A stretch of 64,000 nucleotides of DNA. Origin: Hyperoodon ampullatus (lineage: Eukaryota > Chordata > Mammalia > Artiodactyla > Ziphiidae). Both the position numbers and the translations under genes were made by a program. Below are positions 48,612 to 60,780 of the stretch, one piece after another (position 1 is the first letter of the stretch; each line of letters begins with the position of its first letter). The stretch lies in contig CATKHW010000394.1 in NCBI GenBank assembly GCA_949752795.1, forward strand, positions 1 to 64,000, written 5' to 3'. The notes below the pieces were generated by a model. The model was not told where the DNA came from, did no database searches, and worked only from the letters and a program-made list of their open reading frames with translations.

Positions 48612-50040
48612 AAGTTTTAAAATATTGGTTGTATTCCCTGTGCTGTACTTTATTTCCTTGTAGTTTATTTTATACATAGTAGTTTGTGCCTCTTAAACCA
48701 CTACCTCTTGTTTCCCCTACCCACTTTCCTTCTCCCCACTGGTAACCATTATCTTCCTCTGTATATCTGTGAGTCTATTTCTGTTTTGTTATATTCATTT
48801 GTTTGTTTTATTTCCTACTTCCCACATATAAGTGATATATAACTCTATCTGAATCTCTATTTGACTTATTTCACTAAGCATAATCCATGTTCTTTCAAAT
48901 GGCAAATTTTCATTTTTTTCATGGTCTAGTAATGTTCCATTGTGTATATATACCACATCTTTTCATGCAGCTGTTGGCTATCTGTAAGTCTTCTTGGAGA
49001 AATGTCTGTTCAGGTGTTCTGCTTATTTTTAATCAGGTTGCTTGTTTTTTGATGTTGAGTTGCATGAGCTGCTTATGTGTTTTGAATGTTAACCTCTTAT
49101 TGGTCATGTCATTTTCAAATATTTTCTTCCTTTCTGTAGGTTGTCTTTTCATTTTATTGATAGTTTCCTTTGCTGTGCAAAAGCTTTTAAGTTTAATTAC
49201 ATCCCATTTGTTTATTTTTCCTTTTGTTTCCCTTGCCTTAGGAGAAAGAGCCAAAAAAATATTGCTACGATTTATACCAAAGAGGGTTCTTCCTATGTTT
49301 TCTTCTAGGAGTTTTATGGCTTGTAGTGTTATATTTAGGTCTTTAATCCATTTTCAGTTTATTTTTGTGTATGGTGTGAGGAAATGTTATAATTTCATTC
49401 TTTTATATGTAACTGTCCAGTTATCCCAGCATGATATATTGAAGAAACTGTCTTTTCCCCACTGTATATTCTTGATGTCTTTGTTGTGGATTAATTAACC
49501 ATAAACGTGTGGGTTTATGTCTGAGTTCTCTATTCTGTTCCATCGTTCTATATGTCTGATTTTATTCCAGTACCATACTGTTTTGATTACTGTAACTTTG
49601 TAGTATAGTCTGAAGTCAGGGAGCATGATACCTTCAGCTTTTTTCTTTTTTCTCAAGATTGCTTTGGCTATTTGAGATCCTTTGTGTTTCCATATAAATT
49701 TTAGGATTATTTTTTCTAGTTCTGGGAATATGTCAAGGGTATTTTGATAGAGATTGCATTGAATCTGTACATTGATTGGTTAGCATGGATATTTCAACAT
49801 TAATTCTTCCAGCCCATGAACACAGGATATCTTTCTATTTCATTATATCATCTTTAATTTTATTTATCAGTGTTTCAAAGTTTTCAGAGTATAGGTCTTT
49901 TGTCTCCTTGGTTAAGTTTATTCTTAGGTATTTTGTTCTTTTTAATGTGATTTTAAAGGGGATTGTCTCTTAATTTTTCTTTCTTTCATAATTCATTATT
50001 AATGTATTGAAAAGAAAAATATTTCTGTATATGTTTGCAT
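48612..50040 (-). mobile_element. LINE-1, right part of the split antisense element
   Basis: Continues 41528-41638 in register: GTATTCCCTGTGCTGTACTT follows the 3' terminus as in other L1s here. It reads antisense 3' UTR and ORF2 to about 50040. A deletion joins 'ataccacatc' to TTTTCATGCAGCTGTTGGC near 48960. The ORF2 frame is decayed; minus-strand 49033-49254 keeps a [19 protein letters not shown] block. Confidence 0.87.
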
Positions 50041-50094
50041 TGATTTAGCTTGGTGCTGAAATTTAAAACAATGAGTAATAACAAGAAGAGTAAT

Positions 50095-50215
50095 CACAAT
50101 AACTTGCTATTTATTGAATTCAGATATACTATGTGTGTTAAAAGCATTATCTATTTAATCCTCACAACAGTCTCAAATTTCAAAGACAAAAATGCCTCAG
50201 GAAATTAAAAAGTAA
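50095..50215 (+). repeat. MIR SINE remnant
   Basis: 'ttgctatttattgaattcag', 'actatgtgtgttaaaagcat', 'tatttaatcctcacaacagt' and 'caaaaatgcctcaggaaatt' follow the 3' half of the MIR in order. Confidence 0.65.
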
Positions 50216-50259
50216 GAATGAACATAACAAGTTTTCAAAGATGTGTGCTAGTACTTTTA

Positions 50260-50868
50260 TCTACTACTAACAGAGATGTAAAATGGTAGCGTTTTTTAGA
50301 AAACAGGCTGGTAGTTTCCTTAAAATTTAAAACATACAGCTAACATATGTTCCAGTCATTCAACACGTAGGTATTTATAATGGGAAAAGAAGACACAAAG
50401 ATTTATACAAATATTCATAGCAGCTTTTTAATAGCTCCTAACTGGAAATCACACTAATGTCCATTAATAATTGAATAGATTAATAGACCTTGGTATATTG
50501 ATACAGTGGAATATTTCTCAGCAATAAAAAGAAACACATTATTTGTGAATTCAACTATATGAATCTCAACATATTTATGCTGAATGAAAGAAATCAGGAC
50601 AAAAATGCATAGTGCATTATTCTATTTATATAAAATTCTAGGAAATACCAATTGATCTATAGGGACAGAAAGCAGACCAGTGGTTACCTGGAGATATGAT
50701 AGGGGTGATATATAACAAAGGGGCATAAGAACATGTATGGCTAGACTCATTCATTATCTAGATTATGGTGATTATTTTATAAGTGTACAAATAAGTCAAA
50801 ATTCACCAAATTATATGCTGTAACTATTTGATTTTTTTGTCAAATTTATCTCAATAAACTTAAAAAAA
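50260..50868 (+). mobile_element. Ancient LINE-1 3' end
   Basis: Sense ORF2 end and 3' UTR of an old L1: 'cagctttttaatagctccta', 'ggaatatttctcagcaataa', 'agaccagtggttacctggag', and a 3' terminus with 'gtcaaatttatctcaataaa'. Confidence 0.78.
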
Positions 50869-50924
50869 ATAGTGCCACAGAGAGAATAGGTAGCTTAGAT
50901 AGGATAATTTTTTCATTAAATTCT

Positions 50925-52085
50925 TATTTACATTCAATGAAATTCACTCAATTTAAGTAAACTTTGAATGTGTATAATTGTTTACAATTGTATAACCACA
51001 ATAGAGCCTTTTCCTCATCATAAAGTTTCTTAATTCCTTATTGCACCCTCCCATGGCCCCAGACATTCTCTGAATCTACCTACAGTGATTATAATTTTTC
51101 TTTTTTTTCTTAGAACTGCATATATTTGGAATCATAGAGTATGTAATTTTTGTATTTGCCTCTTCACTTGGCACACGGTTATGAAATTCATCCATGCTAT
51201 TACATGTATTAATATTCTATTTCCTTTAATTTCTGAGTATTATTTCATAGTATGACTATCCTAGACTCTCTTATCCATTTACCACTTATGGGTGTGTATG
51301 CTTTCATCCAGATTTTGGATATTATGTGTCATCTTTCTGTAGACATATGTTATTTTGGGGGTAAATAGCCAGGAGTGGAATTGCTCAATCATATGATAAG
51401 CATATATTCACCTTTATAAGATTTGCCATACTGCTTTCCAACGTGGTTGGACCACCTTGCATTTGCATTACTAAACTACAAAATTTCCAGTTGGTTCACA
51501 TGCTCACCCGCAGTTGGTATGTTAGTCTTAAACTGTTCTAGTGGGTGTGTACTGGTATCTCGTTGGTCTAATTTGCATTTTTCTCATGAATATTGATGTT
51601 GAGAATATTTCATGTGTTTATTGGGTATATATACATATAAATATATGTGTATATTTATATATATATATAATTTAGAAATATATGTTGAAATAATTTGACA
51701 TTATTTTTTCTTGGATGGTTTAGCTTCTTATTATTGAGTTATAAGACTTTTGTATATATTCTGGATATAAGCTCTTTTACAGATAGGTTTTCAAAACATT
51801 TCTCCAAGTACACTTGCCTTCTTGTTATCTTAATAATGTCTTCCAATGTGTAAATTATTTTACTTTGTTGAATTCCCTTTTATCATTTTTTCTTTTATAA
51901 ACTGTGCTTATTTTGCTATTTTTGAAAAATCTTTGCCTAACTCAGTATCACAAAAATTTTCTCCTATATTCTTCAAATATAGGATCTTCTTTATTGCTTA
52001 TTAATTTAGATAAATGATCAAAACTGGGGTCTATTTTAGTGTGGGGGCTTCATGCTACCTCTCTGTAAATCCAATTCTTTCTAGT
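50925..52085 (-). mobile_element. Ancient LINE-1 3' part, antisense
   Basis: Antisense old L1 3' UTR ('tgtataattgtttacaattg' near 50970) and ORF2 ('ccaggagtggaattgctcaa' near 51370; 'ttctcatgaatattgatgtt' near 51580). Highly diverged. It lies back to back with the sense element ending at 50868. Confidence 0.75.
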
Positions 52086-52984
52086 AAAATGTGTGTATGG
52101 GGTGTCTACTTAATTTGCCCAGCCAATACAACAGTGTTTATTCTATGAATACAGAAGAATATTGGTCAAGAATAGAGCCATAGGACTACAGTCCCAACTC
52201 TAGAATCCAGGACTCAGGCTGCTCTGACCCTGATGTGAACACAGTATGAGAGTAAGATTTGAAAGGATGACAGCTCCAACTGCAGGTAGGCCAATACAAG
52301 ACAGAGACTTAAAACTCAAAGGGTCAGAACCATGCTTAAGTAGCTTCTTCCTACCTGGATTAAAAAAAAAATAGATATCAGTCCTCCTTTAAGGGTGAAT
52401 AATGGATGGAGGAAAAGTGGAAGTCTCACCCCAATTAGTCCTCTAAGAGGGAAGCCTATCTGTTTACCAGCCCTTATTTTATTGGCTTACAGGAGAAAGA
52501 GGGAAGGAGTTCCTTACAGCACATATTGTCCAATTTTACTGTGTGTTTAATTATTTTTATTTCTGTTAAAAAATGTATTATTTGGAGAGCCTGGTGGTGT
52601 TAGCTAGAGTACTGATGCATGACTTAGTTTTTCAGACTTAACCAATTCATTTAGGATATTAAGGCAACAGTGTCCTCTCTTCAATTTGCTTATTGTCTAG
52701 GCCAAGGGAAGCCTCAGCCAATTATACCATGTACAGGACATGAGTGCCCGGCAATTTCTACTGATATTAGCACTAGCAGCATATATCTATGTGTCTTACA
52801 AGTGCCTACAACTCTTAACCATTTTATTTTAAGTTCTTCTGGGACTAATATTTGTTAGCATACATTTCACCAAAATGGGAAATTCAGAAAGAAAAGGTAA
52901 GATATTTGTGGTGGTTGTTGTTTTTAAAGTTATTTCTTTAGTTAAGTGGAAATGTTTTTGGAGGAGTGCTTTTAGGTATGTTTT
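52086..52984. other. Anonymous segment
   Basis: Moderate GC, no gene and no repeat that I can name. A 62-codon frame at 52670-52858 has no recognisable domain. Confidence 0.45.
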
Positions 52985-52998
52985 TGTAGTCTGTATTA

Positions 52999-54930
52999 TT
53001 TATTTATTTTTATTAAGATATAGTTGATTCCAATGTTGTGTTAGTTTCTGGTGTACAATAAAGTGATTCAGTTATACATACATATACATATTTTTTCATA
53101 CACTCTTCCATTATGTTTGTTACAGGATATTGAATATAGTTCTCTGTGCTATATGATATTCCCATCCTCCTAATTTACCCCTCCCCCACCCACTTCTCCC
53201 TTTGGCAACTGTACTTTTCTATGTCTGTGTGTCTGTTTCTGTTTCAAAGGTAAGTTCATTTGTATTGTATTTTAGATTCCACATATAAGTGACATCATAT
53301 GGTACTTGTCTTTTTATTTCTGAGTTACTTCACTTAGTATGATAATCTCTAAGTCCATACATGTTGCTGCAAATGGCATTATTTCCTTCTTTTCTATGGC
53401 TGACTAGCATTCTATTGTATATAAACCACATCTTATTTATCCATTCATCTGCTAATGGACATTTAGGTTGCTTCCATGTCTTGGTTATTGTAAATAGTGC
53501 TCCTATTGGTGCTAGTGCTAGGGTGCCTGTACCTTTTCAAATTAGAGCTTTATCTGGATACATGTCCAGGAGTGGGATTGCTGGATCATATGGCAACTCT
53601 ATTTTTAGTTTTTTAAGGAAACTGCGTGCTGTTTTGCATAGTGGCTGCAGCAATTTACATTCCCACCAACAGTGTAGGAGGGTTCCCTTTTCTCCACACC
53701 CTCTCCAGCATTTGTTATTTTTAGACATTTTAATGATGACCATTCTGAACAGTGTGAGGTGGTACCACATTGTAGAACTATTAGAATGGATAAAAGAATT
53801 CAGCAAGGTAGTAGGATATAAGATTAACATACATAAATCTGTTGCATTTCTTTATATTAACAATGGAATATCAGAAAGGGAAGTAAAAAAAAATCCCTTT
53901 TAAAATCTCATCAATAAAAAATACTTAGGAATAAACCTGACCAAGGAGGTGAGAGATTTATATACTGAGAACTATAAAACATTGATAAAGTAAATTTTAA
54001 ATGATTCAAAGAAATGGAAAGATATCCCACACTCTTGGATTAGATGAATTAATATTGTTAAAATGGCCATATTACCCAAAACAATCTACAGACTCGGTGT
54101 GACCCCTATCAAATTATCTATGACATTTTTCACAGAACTAGATCAAATAATCCTAAAATGTATACGGAAGCATAAAAGACCCAGAATTGCCAAAGAAATC
54201 CTGAGGAAAAAGAACAAAGCTTAAGGCATAACCTTCCCAGACTTCAGACAATACTGCAAAGCTAAAGTAATCAAAACAACATGGTATTGACACAAAAACA
54301 GACATATGGGTCAATGGAACAGAATAGAAAGTCCAGAAATAAACACATACCTACAGTCAATTAATCTTTGACAAAGGAGGTAAGAATATACATGAAGAGT
54401 CTCTTCATCAAGTGGTGTTGGGAAAGCTGGACAGTTGCATGTAAATCACTGAAACTAAAACACACCCTCACGTCCTACACAAAAATAAACTCAAAATGGC
54501 TTAAAGACTTAAATATAAGACATAACACAATAAAATTCCTAGAAGTGAACATAGGCAAAACATTCTCTGACAGAAATCTTACCAATGTTTTCTTAGATTA
54601 GACTCCCCAGGCAATAGAAAATAAAAGCAAAAATAAATAAATGGGACCTAATCAAATATAAGTTTTGCACAATAAGAGAAACCATAAACAAAATGAAAAG
54701 ACAACCTACAGTATGGGAGAAAATATTTGTGAACAGTGTGACAAACAGAGGCTTATTTTTCAAAATAAACAAACAGCTCACACAGCTCAATTGCAACAAC
54801 AACAACAAAAATCCCAACCCAATCAAAAAAACAGGCAGAAGACCAAAATAGACATTTCTCCAAAGAAGACATCCAGATGGCCAATAGGCACATGAAAAGA
54901 TGCTAAACATTGCTAATTATTAGAGAAATG
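52999..54930. mobile_element. LINE-1 with 5' inversion (twin-priming product)
   Basis: 52999-53774 is antisense L1 from the 3' terminus to the equivalent of copy 1 base 1715. 53775-54930 is sense ORF2 from the equivalent of base 542 to base 1704. Together the two pieces cover 542 to the 3' end with about 10 bases lost at the internal breakpoint. The flanks carry GTAGTCTGTATTA (52986-52998) and GTAGTGTCTGTCTTA (54930-54944), a slightly decayed target-site duplication. ORF2 blocks remain (for example [20 protein letters not shown] in 54368-54601), but the frame is broken. Confidence 0.9.
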
Positions 54931-54944
54931 TAGTGTCTGTCTTA

Positions 54945-57900
54945 AGATTATACTGTTGGTATTGGATTATCAAATTTGAGAGAGAATTCTGAGTCTCAGT
55001 GCATAATCATAGTAGTTGAAATCATGAAAGAGTGAATGGAATTGCCAAGTGACAAGAATGTAATACTTGTAGAAATGGATATATTATGGCAAGTTCAAAT
55101 AAGAAAGAACTCTTGTCAGAAAAGAGAATGTAAAAGGGTGGATTATGAAAGTGGGAGAAAATATATATATACTGTATTGAAATATAAGTGAGGAGAATTA
55201 GAAATTAAGAGAGAGAAAGAGGGAGAGAGAGGTGTTGTCAAGTGGAAAATGGGCAAATCTTAGAAAGTTGGTTATGCAATTTGGGTCATCACAGATCATC
55301 AATGAAAGTGAAATTTCAGCAACATGGTGGTTGTTGAATCTAGATTATTAAGTATTGTGGAATGTCCTACATAGAATTAAAACTAAGATATAAATAATAA
55401 TATTCTACTCAGGTTTCCTCTATAATAAAAATTTAAATAATTATTAGCTTTATGTTTCAGAAAATTTCAGACAGTTTTCAAATATTACAATGTAACATTT
55501 TCGCGCTCATAGGGGACAAAGTATCAGCATCTGTGTGAGTTCCAAACAATAGAGAACATATATGTTTGTCTTTGCTTTACTTTGGCAAAATTTTCACCCT
55601 CTTTTCACTCTCAGCATAAATTAGCTCCTGACACATTGGGGCTGATCACCTTGTCTTGCCCGTGGTTATACTAGCTTCAAATCCTTTCCACAAATAATTT
55701 TTAAGCTCTGTTCTTTCTGCTGACATTTTCATACATTGCTGTCCTAAAGCAGATGGCTGAGGACTCTAATCAAGAGATTTTGTACAAATCAACAAAAATC
55801 TCTGGCCAGAATCTGTAGTTATTGAGGGAAAAAAAGAGTCCTGAACCATATGTTCCAGTATCCTGTATGCTACTCTGGTAGAAAGTTTGTACATAGTTTA
55901 ATCATCCTGTTCCAAATTACAGTGTAATCCTTCACTGTGTCAGCAGCTCTTTGCTTAATGCAGCTAAAGTCAACCTCCTCTGCATTAAAGAACTGCTTGG
56001 GTTTTTAAATACAATATCATATCTCTTCCTTTCAACTGTGGTCAGTATGCCCTTAATGAAGGAAGATATGTATGTGGTTTTCAAGTTTTATTCCTTGCAT
56101 GGATTTAAGATAAATGAACCTCAACATGCATTACTTCCAAAGCATAAAATACAATATGATGTTTTCAATACAGCAAGTGCATGATCCAGGTCAAATTCTA
56201 ATATGAGCTGACCTGTAGACACATTCACTTTTTTAAATCAAGATTAGTGCCTGAACATATATATTCTGAGTGCATCAGCAGCTTTAAATGAATTTGACTT
56301 TCTGAGCAATAGACTTAAATGCAGCTAAAACATACGTCTTTGATTATAGCTTAATTTGCATGTAAAGTTATATAATTGCTATATTACAGTGAGACAGGGT
56401 TATTATACAGCAAATTGTCTGTGATAGTTTAGAACTGCTCAAATAGCTCCAACACTTTTTTAAAAAGTGACCTTAAATAGAAGTCAATTTCAAAGCATTT
56501 CTATATTGAGACTTGCATTTGAACCTGTTTTCCTCCTACACATATCTTAATGACAAAACATAAATTAGCTCATAGAATCAAAAGCACACATAAATTTCAA
56601 CCTACACATAATCTATTCCTAGAACTTGCATCATGATTTAGTTCTTGTAAAGTGAAAGGTGCTTTCCCATAAAGACAGTTGTAAAATTTCAGGAGTTTGC
56701 CTTTCTCACAAATTTCTCTGTATAAGATCATAGATAGGATCAATAACTGCTCACAAAGCAAAGATACAGCAACTCTAGCTTTCTCAGGAATCTAGAATAA
56801 AATTTTGTATAAACTCCATAGAATGGACATACATATATTATAATAAACTTCACTTATACAGGGTTTCCAATGTACATAAAGGAAAAACATTATGTTTCTG
56901 TCAATAATTTGATCCATCAGATTACATGTCATGATAGACATTAAAATGAAATTAATGATGCTTTTGTTCTCCTACAGAAGTCCTTTATAAAACTGTCCAT
57001 GTAAAAATAAATGCTGTTCAAAGAAGTTTGAACTGATTCCCATTTTCCTCTAAGTAAATGTTCTTTTACTTGGAAGAAACATTTAGAATCTTTCAGCTGA
57101 CCTTAAATTTTCTTCAAGTTTCTCTAAAGTATTCAATAACTATTTTATGATTAGTCATAAATATCGGCTCCCTTCCCCCCAAATATTTATAGGTAAAGAA
57201 AAATTTAACATATTTTTGCTTGAAATGCACTTTCGTGATTTAGTTAAAACTTTTACTAAGCTACTGTCAGAACAAACATAGGTCTTATGAGTACAATTGC
57301 TATTAAAAAATATCTTTTTTCTTTATGTATGTTTTTATATATTATTTACATAAATCTTTATATATAGTTTTAAACAATAAAAATGTTACTTTGAAGTTAC
57401 AATCTCTCTCTTCACAGACACAACCCCTCAAAGAAAACATTAAAAATTTATATTTTCCACCTTTCATAAGACATGACTGGTAAAAAATAAAGTCCAGGAA
57501 ATTAAGATATGTGCTAATTTGGCATCAGTAAAGATGGAGAAAGAGAAGAAATGAAGAGAAATAATTGCACACTGCAAGCATTAGTCTTCTATAGGCTGAA
57601 AATATTTTTTAAGTCACGTGATTGGGGCAATGTAGCATTGGCTGAGAGCTTTGTAATGCCTCACTGTCTTTTTTTTTTTTTAGCCGAAGTAAGAATTATT
57701 ATATATTAAGAAAAAAACTTCTTACACAAAACACCAAGAACATATCAACAGCCAAAATAAACATGAAGGAAGCAGAGAAGAGTAATAGGGAGATGACCAC
57801 TGGGTGTAGAGCAATAGAATTATTAATCTTGTCAGATCTCAGGTCAAGTATAAAAAAATATAGAGGGGAGGAAGATGGTGCTGAGAAAAGTAACAGTAAG

Positions 57901-58103
57901 AATGAGAGATATCTTTGAAATGAAAAATATTATAAAACTTAATATTTAACCAAAAGTTTTGGAAAATAATCTGTGCCCCATCTCCCAGAAAGTAAAAATA
58001 TTTTTAAAGTGGAAAATTTTAGAGAAATTATATTTTAAAAATTAGGTGATCAGTCCAGCAATATAACTGGCAGATGGCTAGAGATGCAGAGGGGATGGAC
58101 TTA
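54945..58103. other. Longest repeat-poor stretch, AT-rich, no gene seen
   Basis: No repeat recognised and no exon-like set of frames. Purine-rich tract GAGAGAGAAAGAGGGAGAGA at about 55209-55228. A 77-codon frame at 55951-56184 shows no known domain. Low CpG. A T-run at about 57668-57680 and AT-rich runs near 57300-57370. Confidence 0.5.
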
Positions 58104-58510
58104 CAAGCATACTTTGGAGATATTGTGGATTCAGTTCCAGACCACTGCCGTAAAGTGAGTATTACAATAAAACAAGTCATGAATTTTTTGATTTCCCAGT
58201 GCATATGTAAGTTATGCTTACACTGTACTATATTCTATTAAGTGTGTAATAGTATTATGTCTAAAAATTGTGCATACCTTGATTAAAAATGCTTTATTGA
58301 TAAAACATGTTAACAACCATCTGAGTCTTCAGCAAGTTGTAATTTTTTTGCAATAGTAATATCAAAGATCACTGCTCACATAAATATAATAATGAAAAAT
58401 TTGAAATATTGTGAGAATTCCTTAACTGTGACAAAAAGACATAAAGTGAGAAAATGTGATTGAAAAAATGGTGCCAATAGACTTGCTCAATTCAGAGTTG
58501 TCACAGACCT
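58104..58510 (+). mobile_element. Tigger/MER2-type DNA transposon remnant, right end missing
   Basis: Starts at a TA (58102-58103) with CAAGCATACTTTGGAGATAT, then 'cagttccagaccactgccgt', 'tttttgatttcccagtgcat' and 'tagacttgctcaattcagag', the order of Tigger/MER2 elements. The terminal inverted repeat on the right is absent; homology fades after 'cacagacct'. Non-coding. Confidence 0.85.
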
Positions 58511-58599
58511 GGTGGCCAATGATGTACACCAGAACTGCCCAGGAAAACCAAGGTGATTGATCACCAAATATATTAAATATCCATAATTAGAAAATTTTC

Positions 58600-58800
58600 A
58601 GTTTTCTTAACAGAGATGTTAGAAACAAGAAAAAAGAAAATGCCTTCAAAATGTTGAGAGACAATTTTCTTAAATCTAACAGTCTGTATTCTCTACACAT
58701 GCATATAAGTGTGAGGGCAAAATTTGCAGAAAAGATTTTGATAATGTAAAGACTCATTATTAAGGATTATTTTTGTCAAAGTGGAAGCTACATTGCAGTA
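58600..58800 (+). mobile_element. Ancient LINE-1 ORF1-region fragment
   Basis: 'atgccttcaaaatgttgaga' (58640), 'aagtgtgagggcaaaatttg' (58707) and 'gtaaagactcattattaagg' follow the order of L1M ORF1 sequence. The extent beyond 58800 (possibly to 59330) is uncertain. Confidence 0.6.
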
Positions 58801-59359
58801 AGTAGCAAATGAATTAAAAATAGAGATATAGAGGATGATCAATACTTTTTTAAATTTTCTAGAAGTTCAGTTATATGACACAGAAAGAGATAAACTGTTA
58901 TAGGAATGGGGTGAACATAAGATTGAGGAAAAATTGGGGAGGTTATTTTTAGTAAATAAGAAGTTGAGCATGCTTTTTATCCAAAAAGAAGAGAGAACAG
59001 TGAAAAAATAATAGTGATAGAGATGAAATAAGGGATAAAGGAATGAGAGAGGAAAATCCATGAAGAAAACAAGAATATAATATTGAAAGTATATGGAGAG
59101 AAATTTACATTGGACAGATTATGTGGAATTTCATCTCTTTCACCTGATCAGCAAAAAATAAGGCAAAAATTGAAAGGCTGAAGAATTTGAAGGTGAAGGT
59201 AAAAAATGTGGTGATTCTTGCCGATGGGCTCATTGGTATAACAACACGTGAATTCAACTGCTTATAGATATGTGCATGGGGAGAAATGATAGGGTGTATC
59301 AGCCTGAAGAATTTTCTTTTAGGATTTCTTTTAAGGAGGGTCTACAATCAACAAATGAT

Positions 59360-60780
59360 CTCATGTTTCTTCCTTTTACATGTACATACTTGTTTATTTT
59401 GACTTAATTTTTGAAAAACAATTTTGCTGGGTACAGGATTCTGCCCTGTGAGTGTCATCCCAATACCTGTTGGACTCCATTGTTTCTGTTGAGAACTTGG
59501 CTGTTCATCTTATTGTGGTTTCCTTCTATATGATGTTTCGTTTTAATCCTGCTGCTTTCAAGATTTTATCTTTGGCTTTCAACAGTGTGATTATGTGTCT
59601 GGTGTGGCTCTCTTTGTGTTCATCCAACTTCCAGTTTATTAAGATTCTTGGATGTGTAGGTTAATGTTTTTCATCAAATGTAGGAAGTTTTCTGCTATTA
59701 TATCTGGAAACTTTTTTTTCTGCCATTTTCTCTTTCTTCTCTACTGTTAGTACTCCCATTATGTATCAGTTATGTACTTAAAGGTTTGACATATTTCTTC
59801 GTGGCCGTGGCTTTGTTTATTTTTCTTCATGCTTTATCTCTGTTTCTCAGATTGCATAATCTCCACTGATCTATCTCAAGTTCATTTATTTATTTTTCTT
59901 CTACAAGCTCAGATCTACTTGTGAGCCCCTTTCATGAATTTTTCATTTCAGTTATTGGGCTTTTCAACTCCACAATTTCCATTTGGTTCTTTTTTTTTTT
60001 TTTTTTTTTTTTGTGGTACGTGGGCCTCTCACTCTTGTGGCCTCTCCTGTTGTGGAGCAACAGACTCCGGACATTCAGGCTCAGCATCCATGGCTCACAG
60101 GCCTAGCTGCTCTGCAACATGTGGGATCTTCCTGGACCGGGGCACGAACCCGTATCCCCTGCATTGGCAGGCAGACTCTCAACCAGTGCACCACCAGGGA
60201 AGCCCTGGTTCTTTCTTTTAATATAATTTTTATTTATTGATAGTCTCTATTTGATGGGTTATCTTCATCACACTTCCCTTTAGATATTGAAACGTACTTT
60301 GCTTTAGGTCTTTGAACATATTTATAATCATTGCTTTGAAATCTTTGCTAATTCTGACATCTAAGTCCCTTAAAAGTTCTCATCTCTTTCTCTCTCTCAT
60401 GTGGGTCAAATTTTCCTGTTTCTTTGCATGTGTCAAAAATATTTTTCATTGAGAACTCAGGATTTTATATAATGTATTATAGCAACTTTGGAATCTGACC
60501 TACCCTACTTCTGATGTTGCTGTTTGTTTTTCCTTTTTTAAATGACTTTACTGGACTAATTCTGCAAAGTCTGTTTCCCCTGCTTTGTGATTCCTTTGAT
60601 GTCTCTGCTCAGGTGTTTTTTCCTTGCTTTTATTTTCAAATCTGACTTCCATGGGGTCATTACTGGGTTGGCATAGATTAGTGATCAGCCACTTATTGGT
60701 CAGTAGGTAAGGTGAAGTCCTCTGTACCCATATGATTTGCAACATTTACCATTGGGTTTGTGTGTGGCCTGTGAACTGAT
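59360..60780 (-). mobile_element. Ancient LINE-1 ORF1/5' region, antisense, split by a SINE
   Basis: Antisense text such as 'attttgctgggtacaggatt' (59421), 'tgttctgct'-like ORF1 blocks, 'gattattatg'-like and 'ctacttctgatgttgctgtt' with 'actggactaattctgcaaag' (60510-60570) follows the ORF1 and 5' UTR order of old mammalian L1. 60780-61370 may be more of the same 5' UTR, with low confidence. Confidence 0.68.
59992..60205 (-). mobile_element. Short tRNA-derived SINE, antisense
   Basis: A T-run is followed by GTGGTACGTGGGCCTCTCAC and the body, ending with the antisense head CACCAGGGAAGCCC. TTGGTTCTTT before it and TGGTTCTTTCTTT after it are the target-site duplication. It has lost more CpG sites than the 18443 and 19099 copies. 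Confidence 0.9.

Noticed and set aside
52876..52905. Short ATG-GGA frame resembling a myristoylated Gag start
   Set aside because: Only a handful of codons, with no downstream frame, LTR or primer-binding site.
53361..53903. 180-codon plus-strand frame
   Set aside because: Created by joining antisense and sense L1 halves at the inversion junction at 53774.
55951..56184. 77-codon frame as a small gene
   Set aside because: No domain, no promoter or splice evidence; plausible by chance in 3 kb.
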